Made by a program: the position numbers and the translations under genes. This document shows positions 46,787 through 58,494 of a stretch of DNA of 64,000 nt, one piece after another. The notes under the pieces were generated by a model. That model made no database searches. It saw nothing but the letters and a program-made list of their open reading frames with translations, and was not told where the DNA came from. The DNA lies in NCBI GenBank assembly GCA_030562195.1, contig JAUJPP010000003.1, forward strand, positions 40,120,602 through 40,184,601, given 5' to 3'. Each line of letters opens with the position of its first letter. The stretch's first letter is position 1. The DNA is from Nipponacmea schrenckii (lineage: Eukaryota > Mollusca > Gastropoda > Lottiidae).

Positions 46787-47990
46787 TTTGGAAATTAGTA
46801 TTTCAATCCCAGATCAAAATATTTTTAAAGATGCAGAAAATTTGCAACAATGTTTTTATTTATTCTTAATGAAGTCTTAATCCACACACATTGCACAATA
46901 TTCAAACTAAACAGTAAGACCCCAATTTTCTCTGATCCTACTTGCTTTACTGTCAAGTTAGTAAACAACTGGAGTTCAATGACTACTAGCTAGCTGTAAG
47001 TTAGATTAATAAATAATCACAATGTCAGCCTAGAATTCTATATCAGTCTATTTGATTAACTTTATCTCATCTCACCACATTAATTAATAATAAATCAACA
47101 TAAACTAATTTCATTAGAAGAAAACAAGGTGTATTAATTATTAAAGTGAATCACTAGACTTATTTCACACAAATTATACAGTCAGTCTTTATTGAAAACA
47201 TTCGGCTTGCCTACATATTTCATTGATCCACTCTTTCTAGGTCACAGATATCGGTATGCAAAATAAATCTAATTTGCATATTGATTGATATTTTCATAAA
47301 TTAAATTGATGTAAATTTGTTTAAGTTCGCAGCTCATATTCATATTTGCCAGCCCTATCTTTCAGTGACAAAAATTTGTTATTATCTTATTGTTGTACAT
47401 TGTTAATGTTATGTAGGCCTACAGTAACAGATGTCTGAACAATGTCTGTCATATTTATTTTGCAAATTGATCATTCATTTCAATCATTGTTTATATTTAT
47501 ACACTTCAATAAGACTTAACTATAGATTTCAGTAAATCACATACTTGGGCTTATCCTAAAATCTTAAAAATTCAACTGCCACTACTGGCACTACATTGTA
47601 ACTTGCCATCTGTTCAAGAGCAACAACATACACAACATACACAATACATTGTTTCTCTTTAAAAACTAACTCTTACAGTTATTTGTGGTCTGTAATTGAT
47701 AGTAGCTAGCTCCGATTAATTGCAATTTAGTTTCATAAACTTGTTCACCATGCGCTATAAGTTCTCTATCTCTTTGAAAGTGCCTATGCTAAGGTGATAC
47801 GCCTTATATGGGTGTGTTTCATTTTGCTTCCACTGGCAACACTTTCTAATCCAGGAAAATGGAAAGTATAGGCTACTATCTAGCTAGGCCTAGGCTAGGG
47901 CCTTATACGATATCAGAATTGAAAGAAGAGTTAGGCCTACATGTAGGTTTAGCCTAATTTTAATTTTTAATTCAAGGCATAATCAAAGTA
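46787..47990. other. Upstream region of the formin gene
   Basis: Presumably holds the 5' UTR and promoter. No TATA box or first non-coding exon could be identified with confidence. Confidence 0.35.
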
Positions 47991-47994
47991 TTCG

Positions 47995-48430
47995 TCTTTC
48001 CGACGTACTATTTTGCCTTCGCGGCTTTGACATTAAGTAAGCAAAATAGTTCCAAGGCAAAAATAGAACTAAGCTTTTTATACCCAAAATAAAAGGAACA
48101 CAAAGCACTCTGGGTGCCTATTGTGATAAATTACAGGTTATTTCACTAAAAATTTCAAAGATAGATTTCAAGTGTCGCTAGTTACACGCGTTATGATATG
48201 TCACTGCTATGCAACACGCGGAAGGCTAAGGGCGTAATTCGACGTCAAAATTTATCAAGGCTCATTGGAAATGAACGAACCCATTAAATTGACCAAAAAA
48301 TACGGAAAATATTTGTAAGTATTTAAGTTTTATTTTAAAAATCTTCATATGGACACAAAGCACATATTTAACAAGAAAGGACTTAATCAAAGCTAAAAAC
48401 AAAAAAATTGAGGAGAGTAGGACAAGAAGT
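47995..48430 (+). repeat. Promoter-like block, copy 1 of 2
   Basis: Shares with 53090-53500, in direct orientation, the strings GCCTTCGCGG/TCCTTCGCGG, AAAATAGTTCCAAGGCAAAA, CAAAGCACTCT, ATGATATGTCACTGCTATGC and GGCTAAGGGCGTAAT, then a donor-like TTTGTAAGTATTTAA. Lies ~1.2 kb upstream of the formin start codon. Function unknown: duplicated promoter/first exon or mobile unit. Confidence 0.65.
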
Positions 48431-48621
48431 CACATACAAAAAAATATTGAATTACTAGTAGGCTATGCCTCCAAAATCTGCCAATATTTTGTATTTAACA
48501 TTGGTGTACAGTCCTTCATTCACCTCCATTTAAGCAAAATGGTTATTAAACTTAAAGAATTTCCGCTTTGATATTTTATATTACGCCTAGACGTAAGTGT
48601 TCTTGTATATAATGATCACCC

Positions 48622-49620
48622 CGTCCGTCCACAATTATTGTGGACACGATAGATAGAGAGCTGATTTCTTGATGGATTTTAACGAAACTTAGTATGAGTC
48701 TTTGTAATTATCAAAGGATGAAACCTATGAAAAATTAGACCAATTATATAAAATATTTTCTATGAGTTATTGCCCTTGTTCTTGAATTGTTTGTGGACAC
48801 GATAGATAGCTTGTACCTGCATGGATTTAGATGAAACTTGGTGTGAGTCTTTGTACATAGACACGGATGAACCCTATTGAAATCAGACCAATCAAAAAAT
48901 ATTTAATATGAGTTATTGCCCATGTTCATAAAAATGTGTCTGCGCTTGATCTTGTATTCTTTGTGGACACGATAGAGAGCTAGTTTCTGGATGGATTTTG
49001 ATTAAATTTGGTGTGAGTTTTTGTAATCAATCAAGGATAAACCCTATTGAAAATCAAACCAATCGAAAAATTATTTATATGAGTTATTGCCACTGTTTTT
49101 TAATTCTATGTGGAAGTTATAAAGAACTGGTTTCTTGGTGGATTTTGATGAAATTTGTTGTGTGTCTTTGTAATTACCAAAGGATAAATTAAAAACCAGA
49201 CGAATCTAAAACAATATATTATACTATGAGTTATTGCCCTTGTTCTTGAACTTTTTGTGGACACGATAGAGAGCTCGTTTATTGGAGGATCTTGACGAAA
49301 CTTATGTGAGTGTTATTATAATCCAAAAATGAACCCTATTGAAAATCAGACAAATCTATTTAACATAAGTTATTGCCCTTGAAAACTATCTGCTTTTGTT
49401 CTTGGATTCTTAGTGGACACAATAAAGAACTGTTTTTTTTTATGGATTTTGATGAACTTTGATGTGAGTGCTTGTAATCTCTCAAGGATAAAACCTATAT
49501 TGAAAATCAAACTAATCGAAAATATTTTGTATGAGTTATTGCCCTTGTTCTGTTCTTCTTTCATTGTGGACACAATAGAGGGCTGGTTTATGCTTTATGA
49601 TGAAACTTGGTCTTCCATAG
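48622..49620 (-). mobile_element. Pearl/Helentron-like core array, copy H
   Basis: Starts with a minimal CCGTCCGTCC tract, followed by six to seven monomers with TGTGGACACGATAGA and GAGTTATTGCCCTTGTTCTT. TGGACAC landmarks lie at 48793, 48963, 49258, 49413 and 49566. It is reverse oriented and ends where the foldback element starts. Confidence 0.7.
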
Positions 49621-51665
49621 TATGGAAGACAATCCCTGCCATAATTAATCATTCTTAATGCTTAATTCGGTGATAAACATTAGTACAGTAAAATCAACAT
49701 TTTTACGCTTAATTTGACATTCGTTCACTAAATTCATAATTTGTTGTTAAAAATTTATCATTCGAATAAAGAATATTACTGAACAAATTAACGATTTAGC
49801 CGAACTAATAGTGCCCACTTCATAACGCCGAATGAAGTTTACCGAACAAATGTTGAAAAACATTTCTCGCATTTCATGAGAACATTATCATTATGACGAC
49901 AAGTGGCGCTGCTCAATTTGAGTTCGGGCTTCGTTCCTATTTATTTGGTAAATTTTTATGGCCGGCCAGTGGCTGTGTACAAAGTAAAGAATCTTATTAT
50001 GAATTCCAATTTGATAAAAAGCGAAGATTTTAATCAAACTCTTGGTACTCTTTATTCATTGGAATGTGAGATTTTGAGATAAATATGGTGCCTATACCAT
50101 GAAATGTTTTCAAAATGGCAAATTTTTGTACAGTCCACAGTGATGGTGGTGGGACAGATAATTTGATGAATTTGCAAAATCCAAACCACATGGTTTCTTC
50201 AGACATGTGAATATATCTTAAATTCCAATATAATAGTATTTTCATGCCAAGTTTAGTTACTGGCCAGATAAAGATGAAGACTTGTTATGGCTCGTCGTCA
50301 ATTTTTAAAAGTCCACGCTGATGGTGGTGGGGCATAAAGGTCAGAAGCCACTATTTGGTTGGGATTCTGCCAATTCAAAATTTATTCCACACCACCATCA
50401 GCGTGGACTTTTCAAACAAAGGTCATTTTTCAAAAAATTTGCCATGAAGAGTCTTTATCACTGACTGGCCAGTCGCTAAATTTGGCATGAAAATACCATT
50501 TCATTGGAATTTTTTGGATTTTCATAGGTCTGAAGGAACCGCATGTGGTAGGGATTCTACCAATTCCATCATCAAAACTTATGCCCCACCACCATCAGCG
50601 TGGACTGATAAAAAATTGGCCATATCTTATCAATTGGCCATGAAGAGTTTTCATCACTGACTGGCCAGTCACTACGTTTGGCATGAAAATACCATTACAT
50701 TGGAATTATTTGATTTATTCCCAGGTCTGAAGGCACCGTGTGGTTAGGATTCTGCCAATTCCATCAAAATTTATGCCCGACCACCATCACCGTGGCCTAT
50801 TAAAAAATTGTCCATTTTTCAAAAATTGGCCATGAAGAGTCTTCATCACTGACTGACCAGTCATTAGGTTTGGCATGAAAATACCATTTCTTTGGAATTT
50901 TGGGGATATTCACAGGTCTGAAGGCGCCATGTGGTTGGGATTCTGCCAATTCCATCAAAACATAGCCCACTACCATCAGAGTGGACTATTCAAAAATTGG
51001 CTATTTTTCTAAGATTGGCCATGACGAGTCTTCGTCTCGAACTGGCCAGTAACTGAGCTTGTCATTAAAATACTTTTATATTGGAATTTTCGATATCTTC
51101 AAAGTTGTGAAGAAACCATGTAGTTGGGATTTTGCCAATTCCATCAAAATGTCTGTCCCACAACCATCACTGTGGACTGTACAAAAAAATTGGCCATTTT
51201 TCAAAACATTTCCTGGTATAGGCACCATATTTATCTCAAAATCTCACATTCCAATGAATAAAGAGAACCAAGAGTTTGATTAAAAACTTCGCTTTTTATC
51301 ATAAAATTGGAATTCATAATAAGATTCTTTACTTTGTACACAGCCACTGGCCGTCTATAAAAAACAAATAGGAACGAAGCCCTAACTAAAATTGAGCAGC
51401 GCCACTTGTCGTCATAATGATATTGTTCTCATGAAATGCGAGAAATGTTTTTCAACATTTTTTCGGTAAACTTCATTCGGCGTTATGAAGTGGGCTAAAT
51501 CGTTAATTTGTTCAGTAATATTCTTTATTCGAATGATAAATTTTTAACAACAAATTATGAATTTAGCGAACAAATGTCAAATTAAGCGTACAAATGTTGA
51601 TTTTACTGTTTATCACCGAATTAAGCATTAAGAATGATTAATTATGGCAGGGATTGTCTTCCATA
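49621..51665. mobile_element. Foldback element with ~0.6 kb inverted termini
   Basis: TATGGAAGACAATCCCTGCC at 49621 is mirrored by GGCAGGGATTGTCTTCCATA ending at 51665. The mirror symmetry continues through AATTAATCATTCTTAATGCT, the GACGACAAGTGGCGCTGCTC stretch and ATGAATTCCAATTT up to ~50250 / 51040. The centre (50250-51040) is a tandem array of the ~180 bp unit also found at 11272-12262 and 16080-16980. No transposase. A TA target duplication is possible. Confidence 0.88.
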
Positions 51666-51903
51666 AGTTGGTGCCAGTGCCATTTGATCAATCAGGAAAA
51701 AACGTCCCCAAACTCCAAGCATGTTTCTAAGAAGAATTTCAAGAAACATAGGCATTTAGGAGGATTGTAATTTACTATGAAATTCGTGCATAATTAATAG
51801 TTCAATTATTTCATCTGTTTTTCTTTCTACCATTACACATGATAATTGTAATAACTATTGTGAGGGCCTTCGGTTTCAGTTCCTTAACTTATTTTAGCAC
51901 TAA

Positions 51904-52158
51904 ATGAATACCGTACTAATTTTCTTTCTTCCTTTGTTTATTACGGTAGGCCTTAGACTGCAAATGACTACAAAATTTCAAGAAAATTGTCAAGGCAGAT
52001 GCGATTATCCAGAGTGGAGGTTTGTCTACCTTTTCCTTTCTTGTTATTTTGAGAATCTAGGCCCTACGTGTGGTTGGAGTCATCAGGACAGGGGTTTATG
52101 GATAGCTTACAGATCAATCAAACTCAACCTGTTTGTTTTACTGTCGGGGACATTCTGA
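51904..52158 (+). other. Small ORF with signal-peptide-like start
   Basis: 84 codons. The N-terminus MNTVLIFFLPLFITVGLRLQ is hydrophobic like a signal peptide, followed by a Cys-containing stretch. No family recognised, no clear donor site; could be a first exon or chance. Confidence 0.15.
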
Positions 52159-52265
52159 GTCCTTATATGTGGATTTTAGGTAACTAATCATGGTGTTTTG
52201 CTTCCTCTTGAAAGCCTACAATTTCCGCTATTCCTGAAGTGAAATTTTAATACCAACCTTTACCC

Positions 52266-52322
52266 GACTTTTCGAAATGAGGTCTATCTTATGATATAAT
52301 TTAGACCTCATTTCGAAAAGTC
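52266..52322. other. Perfect 21 bp inverted repeat (hairpin)
   Basis: Arms 52266-52286 and 52302-52322 are exact reverse complements (core CTTTTCGAAATGAGGTCTA), separated by a 15 nt AT-rich loop. No T-run suggestive of a polymerase III terminator follows. Confidence 0.85.
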
Positions 52323-53089
52323 TGGTCGCCACGTTACGAGTAGGATAGAAAAAAAAGATGGAAACAAGTCATCGAGAACCTACCCTTATACCCACGGTTC
52401 TCAAATGGGGGTGAATTCACAGTCCACAGTGATGGTTGTGGGACAGATATTAACGTTTCTCAATTGACCTCACTGTGCAGAGTGCTGAATTCCAGCATTT
52501 GCATTTCCTGAGTTGTGGTTTTGTTGAGAATTTATTGTGTAAAGATAAATGGTTTCTTCTCACATAATATTAGGCCTATATTACGCCACGTTTAATATGT
52601 TCTCAAATCTCGAGGTGTGAATGCCTCGATTGGAAATTCGCTTAGTGGTAATTGGCAAAAATTGAGAACCTGGGCCTTAAACGATGAACGAGTTTTTGAA
52701 ACTAGGCCTCGCCAAAATGATCGAGATGAGACATGAAAGAAACCTCATTTTCGAAAACCTAGATCACCTGACAGGGTCGTCCTAAGCTATTTATCAGTGA
52801 CGAAGATTATCGTTTTTGGTAGGGGTATTTGGTAGGGCTACTAGCCTAGAGGCTAGCCTATCAGTTTGCAGTTAGGTCTTATTATGCGCCACTTTACCCT
52901 GTCAGAGTGACCCCCTCCCCCCTCAATTTTAATAGGCCAATTAAACATTGTGTTTCAAGTGAGAATGCATGATCATGTGTCCGATCTGTCATTAAAAGTA
53001 TCAAAAATTTAAATATAATAAACTCGTCAGATAGGAGCCTACTATGGTCTTTGCTATTATCACTCTATGGAGCCTACTTCATCATAGCG

Positions 53090-53500
53090 ACGAACTACTT
53101 TTCCTTCGCGGTTTTGACAAAGAGGTAGACAAAATAGTTCCAAGGCAAAAACATGTAAACATTTTATACGCAAAGTAAAGTGAAAACAAAGCACTCTAGG
53201 GGAATATTTTAATTTGTTTCAGGCATATTCACTTAAAAAATCGAAAATAAATATTAAAGTGTCGCTCGTAGCACGCGTAATGATATGTCACTGCTATGCA
53301 ACAAGCGGATGGCTAAGGGCGTAATACATCAAGGCTTTTTAAAAATGGACGACGGTAGGCCTAACGACCACGGAGTAAAGTGGACCTAATTTATGGAAAA
53401 AAACTTGTAAGTATTTAATGTTTATTTACAAATTCTTCATGTGAACACATTGCACACATTTAACAAGTAAAGACTTCTTTAAAGCTAAGAATAGATAATA
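53090..53500 (+). repeat. Promoter-like block, copy 2 of 2
   Basis: Direct-orientation counterpart of 47995-48430, 5.1 kb away, including the donor-like CTTGTAAGTATTTAA. Between the copies are the array at 48622-49620, the foldback element, and 1.4 kb of unassigned sequence. Confidence 0.65.
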
Positions 53501-53896
53501 AAAATAACTTCTTTGAGCAGACAGCCCCGTCGCAATTTAATATAATATTAGGCCGAGGGGGCCTATTTAATCCTGTTTCTCCCCCTCCCCGAGGGAATTT
53601 CGAAAACTAGAAGCCAGGAGGACGTATTCTGAGACACCAAAATCCCAATCAAGATGTTCATCTTTTTAAAAAAAAAAAAAATGAAGATTAATCAACTCTC
53701 CTAGGCAAACTAAAATTACCGTACTGAAAAGGTTTTGAGAGAGAACAATTGCCGTAAATCCTCACTAACCCCGTAGACTGTAGACCCTATCCTGACAAAA
53801 TGGCTGTGAGCAGAGTAGCCTATGCTTAACACTAAGAACAAAGGATGGGGCCGAATTCTCAATAGACGGGGCCCATCCCCCTGGATCCCGGTAAGA

Positions 53897-54648
53897 AGTC
53901 GTTTTAAGCACACCTCATTTAGACACAGTACTTTAGGCACACTTCATTTAGTCACAGTGTTATTTAGACACAGCAATTGAGACACATACTGAATTAGGCA
54001 AACTCTTTTTAGGCACACTACAATTCGGCACACTGTCATTAAGGCACACCTTCATTAGGCACATATTCAATTTGGTACACATTTATTTGGCACTATATCA
54101 TTTAGGCACACCCGGCTCCAGAGAGTGGGGGTGGAGGGCATGGCCCCCAAGACCTCAAAGGAAAAGGGAGATCACTTCATAGTGGAAGAAAGCAATCACT
54201 ATTAAGAAAATCATTATCAGCACAATATTTGTAACCTTAACATACATTGCAATTAATTGGTATTAAAAGTATACTGCATCTTAGTATGAATGAAAAATTT
54301 TAGTTCTCAAGAATGGCCAATATGAATATATATTCATGAGTGAACTTACCTTACTTGTGTCTGAGCTTAACAGGTGACAAAATATACTTTATATATTTTA
54401 GACTGTAGCAAATAGGAGATGTCTCTGTCAATGTGTGAATGCGTGCCTAATTGAAAATGTGCGTAAATAAATGTTGATATATTTTAAGAGGTGCCTAATT
54501 AGATGTGTGCCTAAAAGAATATGTGCCTAATTGAAGGTGTGCCTAATTGAAGGCGTGCCTATATGACTGTGACTAAATGACTGTGTGCCGCATTTTAGTG
54601 TGCTTAAAAAAAGTGTGCCTAAATGAGTCTGTGCCTAAACGGTTTTTT
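53897..54648. repeat. Inverted pair of ~20 bp minisatellites (TTAGGCACAC units)
   Basis: Left arm 53897-54115 has ~11 units of TTTAGGCACAC plus variable spacer; right arm 54430-54648 has the reverse complement (GTGTGCCTAAATGA). The ends mirror each other (GTTTTAAGCACAC vs GTGTGCTTAAAA). The 315 bp centre is non-coding. Possibly a foldback transposon. Confidence 0.75.
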
Positions 54649-54649
54649 A

Positions 54650-55430
54650 GTTACTTCCCTTGCCTCTATATTTGTTGTAGACACAATAGAAGCTACAATT
54701 TTCAATGGATTTTAATGAAACTTGTTGTGAGCATTGGAATTGATAAGACAGCGGTCAAGGTCGAATTTGAAGATTTTTCGATGAACAGTTTTTGAGTTAT
54801 TGCCCCTGCCTCTATATTTGTTGTAGACACAAAAGAAACTACAATTTTCAATGGATTTAAATGAAACTTGGTGTGAGCATTGGAATTGATAATTGGCAGT
54901 CAAGTTTGAATTTGAAGATTTTTTAATGAACGGTTTTTGAGTTATTAGTAAACTGTGTAAAAATTGTAATGTGGATGCAATAGAAGTTACAATTTTCAAT
55001 GGATTTTGAGGAAACTTTGTATGAGTATTGAAAGACAGATGAACGTTTTTTGTAGTTATTGCCCTTGACTTAGAAAGATTACGTCAAAATTTAATTGTGG
55101 GTGCAATAGAAACTACAATTTACAATGGATTTTGATGAAACTTGGTGTGAGCATTGGAATTGATTAGACCTAAGTCAAGTTTGAATTTAACAGTTTTTCA
55201 ATGAACGGTTTTGAGTTATTGCCCTTGACTTAGTGAAATTGCGTCAAAATTCTATTGTGGTTGCAATAAGAAGCTTCAATTTTCAAAGGATTTTGATGAA
55301 ACTTGGTGTAAGACATTAGTCAAGTTTGAATTTCTGACTTTTTTTAACGAATGGTTTTTGAGTCATTGCCCACGACTTAGTAAAATTGCGTCAAAAAGTT
55401 TTGTGGGTGCAAAATAAGCTACAATTTTTT
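54650..55430 (-). mobile_element. Pearl/Helentron-like core array, copy I
   Basis: About five monomers, reverse oriented, of the 'AATTTTCAATGGATTTTGATG / TTGCCCTTGACTTAGT' subfamily. Termini absent; it ends abruptly where the palindromic element begins, suggesting insertion of the latter into it. Confidence 0.65.
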
Positions 55431-58093
55431 ATACGCCCACATGGAAATGTGGACGTATATTGCTGTCGCCCCTGTCCGTCCGTCCGTCCGTCCGTCCGTC
55501 GGTCCGTCCACATTTGTTGTATCCACGATAGAGGCTACAGTTTTTATCCGATCTTAATGAAACTTGGTATACATGTATATATTGATGATATCTCGGTCAA
55601 GTTCGAAAATGGAAATTATCGCATGAACGGTTTTTGAGTTATTGCACTTGACTTAGTAAAAACGCGTCAAATTTGGTTTGTATCCACAATAGAGGCTACA
55701 GTTTTTATCCGATATTAACAAAACTTGGTATACATGTATATATTGATGATATCACGATCAAGTTCGAAAATGGAAATTATCGCATGAACGGTTTTGGAGT
55801 TATTGCCCTTGACTTAGAAAAAAACGCGTCAAATTTGGATTGTATCCACAATAGAGGCTACAGTTTTTATCCGATCTTAATGAAACTTGGTATACGTGTA
55901 TATATTGATGATATCTCGGTCAAGTTCGAAAAAAGAAATAATCACATGAGCGGTTTTTTGAGTTATGGCCCTTGACTTAGTAAAAACGCGTCAAATTTGG
56001 GTTGTTTCCACAATAGAGGCTACAGTTTTTATCAGATCTTAATGAAACTTGGTATACATGTATATATTGATGATATCTCGATCAAGTTTGAAAACAGAAA
56101 TAATCGCATGAGTGGTTTTTGAGTTATTGCCCTTGACTTAGTAAAAACGTGTCAAATTTGGGTTGTATCCACAATAGAGGCTACAGTTTTTATCTGATCT
56201 TAATGAAACTTGGTATACATGTATATATTGATGATATCTCAGTCAAGTTCGAAAATAGAAATAATCGTATGAGCGGTTTTTGAGTTATCGCCCTTGACTT
56301 AGTAATAACGCGTCAAATTTGGGTTGTATCCACAATAGAGGCTACAGTTTTTATCCAATCTTAATGAAACTTGGTATACATGTATATATTGATGATATCT
56401 CGATCAAGTTCAAAAATAGAAATAATTGCATAAGCGGTTTTTGAGTTATTGCCCTTGACCTATTACGGATATCTCTGTCAAGTTCGAAAATGGAAATTAT
56501 CGCATGAACGGTTTTTTTAGTTATTGCCCTTGACTTAGTAAAAACGCATCAAAATTTTAGTTTTGATGCAATAAATCCTCCAATTTTTGAGTATCTTATC
56601 TATTTCAATACTCATACCAAGTTTCATCAAATCTATTAAAAAATTGTACCTATTTTGCACCCACAAATATTTTTGACGCAATTTTACTAAGTCAAGGGCA
56701 ATAACCCAAAAACCATTTGTTAAAAAAAAGTCAGAAATTCAAACTTGACTAATGTCTTATCAATTCTGATGCTTACACCAAGTTCCATCAAAATCCTTTG
56801 AAAATTAAAGCTTCTTATTGCAACCACAATAGAATTTTGACGCAATTTTACTAAGTCAAGGGCAATAACTTAAAACAATTCATTGAAAAACTGTCGAATT
56901 CAAACTTGACTGAGGCCTAATCAATTCCAATGCTCACAACCAAGTTTCATCAACATCCTCTGAAAATTGGAGGATTTATTGCATCAAAACTAAAATTTTG
57001 ATGCGTTTTTACTAAGTCAAGGGCAATAACTAAAAAACCGTTCATGCGATAATTTCCATTTTCGAACTTGACCGAGATATCCGTAATAGGTCAAGGGCAA
57101 TAACTCAAAAACCGCTTATGCAATTATTTCTATTTTTGAACTTGACCGAGATATCATCAATATATACATGTATACCAAGTTTCATTAAGATTGGATAAAA
57201 ACTGTAGCCTCTATTGTGGATACAACCCAAATTTGACGCGTTATTACTAAGTCAAGGGCGATAACTCAAAAACCGCTCATACGATTATTTCTATTTTCGA
57301 ACTTGACCGAGATATCATCAATATATACATGTATACCAAGTTTCATTAAGATCAGATAAAAACTGTAGCCTCTATTGTGGATAAAACCAAAATTTGACAC
57401 GTTTTTACTAAGTCAAGGGCAATAACTCAAAAACCACTCATGCGATTATTTCTGTTTTCAAACTTGATCGAGATATCATCAATATATACATGTATACCAA
57501 GTTTCATTAAGATCTGATAAAAACTATAGCCTCTATTGTGGAAACAACCCAAATTTGACGCGTTTTTACTAAGTCAAGGGCCATAACTCAAAAAACCGCT
57601 CATGTGATTATTTCTTTTTTCGAACTTGACCGAGATATCATCAATATATACACGTATACCAAGTTTCATTAAGATCGGATAAAAACTGTAGCCTCTATTG
57701 TGGATACAACCCAAATTTGACGCGTTTTTTTCTAAGTCAAGGGCAATAACTCCAAAACCGTTCATGCGATAATTTCCATTTTCGAACTTGATCGTGATAT
57801 CATCAATATATACATGTATACCAAGTTTTGTTAATATCGGATAAAAACTGTAGCCTCTATTGTGGATACAAACCAAATTTGACGCGTTTTTACTAAGTCA
57901 AGTGCAATAACTCAAAAACCGTTCATGCGATAATTTCCATTTTCGAACTTGACCGAGATATCATCAATATATACATGTATACCAAGTTTCATTAAGATCG
58001 GATAAAAACTGTAGCCTCTATCGTGGATACAACAAATGTGGACGGACCGACGGACGGACGGACGGACATTATATTATTGGCAAGCTATCTTAA
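55431..58093 (-). mobile_element. Palindromic pearl/Helentron-like element
   Basis: Reverse oriented: right-end hairpin TATACGCCCACAT at 55431 and a left-end remnant GGCAAGCTATCTT at 58081-58093. The core is a near-perfect inverted duplication centred at ~56774: arms 55483-56590 and 56958-58066 (~1.1 kb each), including a (CCGT)n tract at one outer end and (GACG)n at the other, around a 367 bp spacer. In the left arm CTTGACTTAG landmarks at 55647, 55808, 55971, 56132, 56293 and 56454 give a 161 bp period. Mirrored 100-codon ORFs (55673-55975 and 57574-57876) are a consequence, not genes. Confidence 0.88.
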
Positions 58094-58216
58094 ATAGCCC
58101 ATAAGGGCTTATAAGAAAAGATTGAAAGATTGAAACTTTGGATCATAATATAAATATTAAATTGAGGTGAATATTTCTACTGAAACAGCAATAATTATTA
58201 ATTTGTTGAAAGTCAA

Positions 58217-58494
58217 GTTAAAGTTAAGTAAGCCTATTATATTTGATAGGAATTATTCTTGATTTCCAATTTGATACTAGATATAAGGTTAAAGCTAGTA
58301 CTGTCTTTTTTTTAAAACATACTGTACACTTTCCTACCAACAAAACGTGAACCCTGAATAAGGCTTTCCTGTCTTCTTTATCAACAGTTTGACTGACAAT
58401 ACACTGAACTTAAGCTTTAACCTTATATCTAGTATCAAATTGGAAATCAAGAATAGTTCCTATATCAATATATAATAGGCTGATTTAACTTAAC
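58217..58494. mobile_element. Inverted-repeat (hairpin) element
   Basis: Arms 58217-58296 and 58412-58494 are imperfect reverse complements (TTGATTTCCAATTTGATACT, GATATAAGGTTAAAGCT), with a ~115 bp non-coding spacer. Likely a MITE. Confidence 0.7.

Noticed and set aside
48180..48260. X-box-like RFX binding site in GTCACTGCTATGCAAC
   Set aside because: Half-site spacing does not match the canonical X-box; mentioned only as an imperfect dyad.
55673..57876. Two nearly identical 100-codon ORFs on opposite strands (CIHNRGYSFYPIL-type)
   Set aside because: They are mirror copies produced by the palindrome, and the same peptide pattern repeats with the 161 bp monomer; repeat-derived, not genes.
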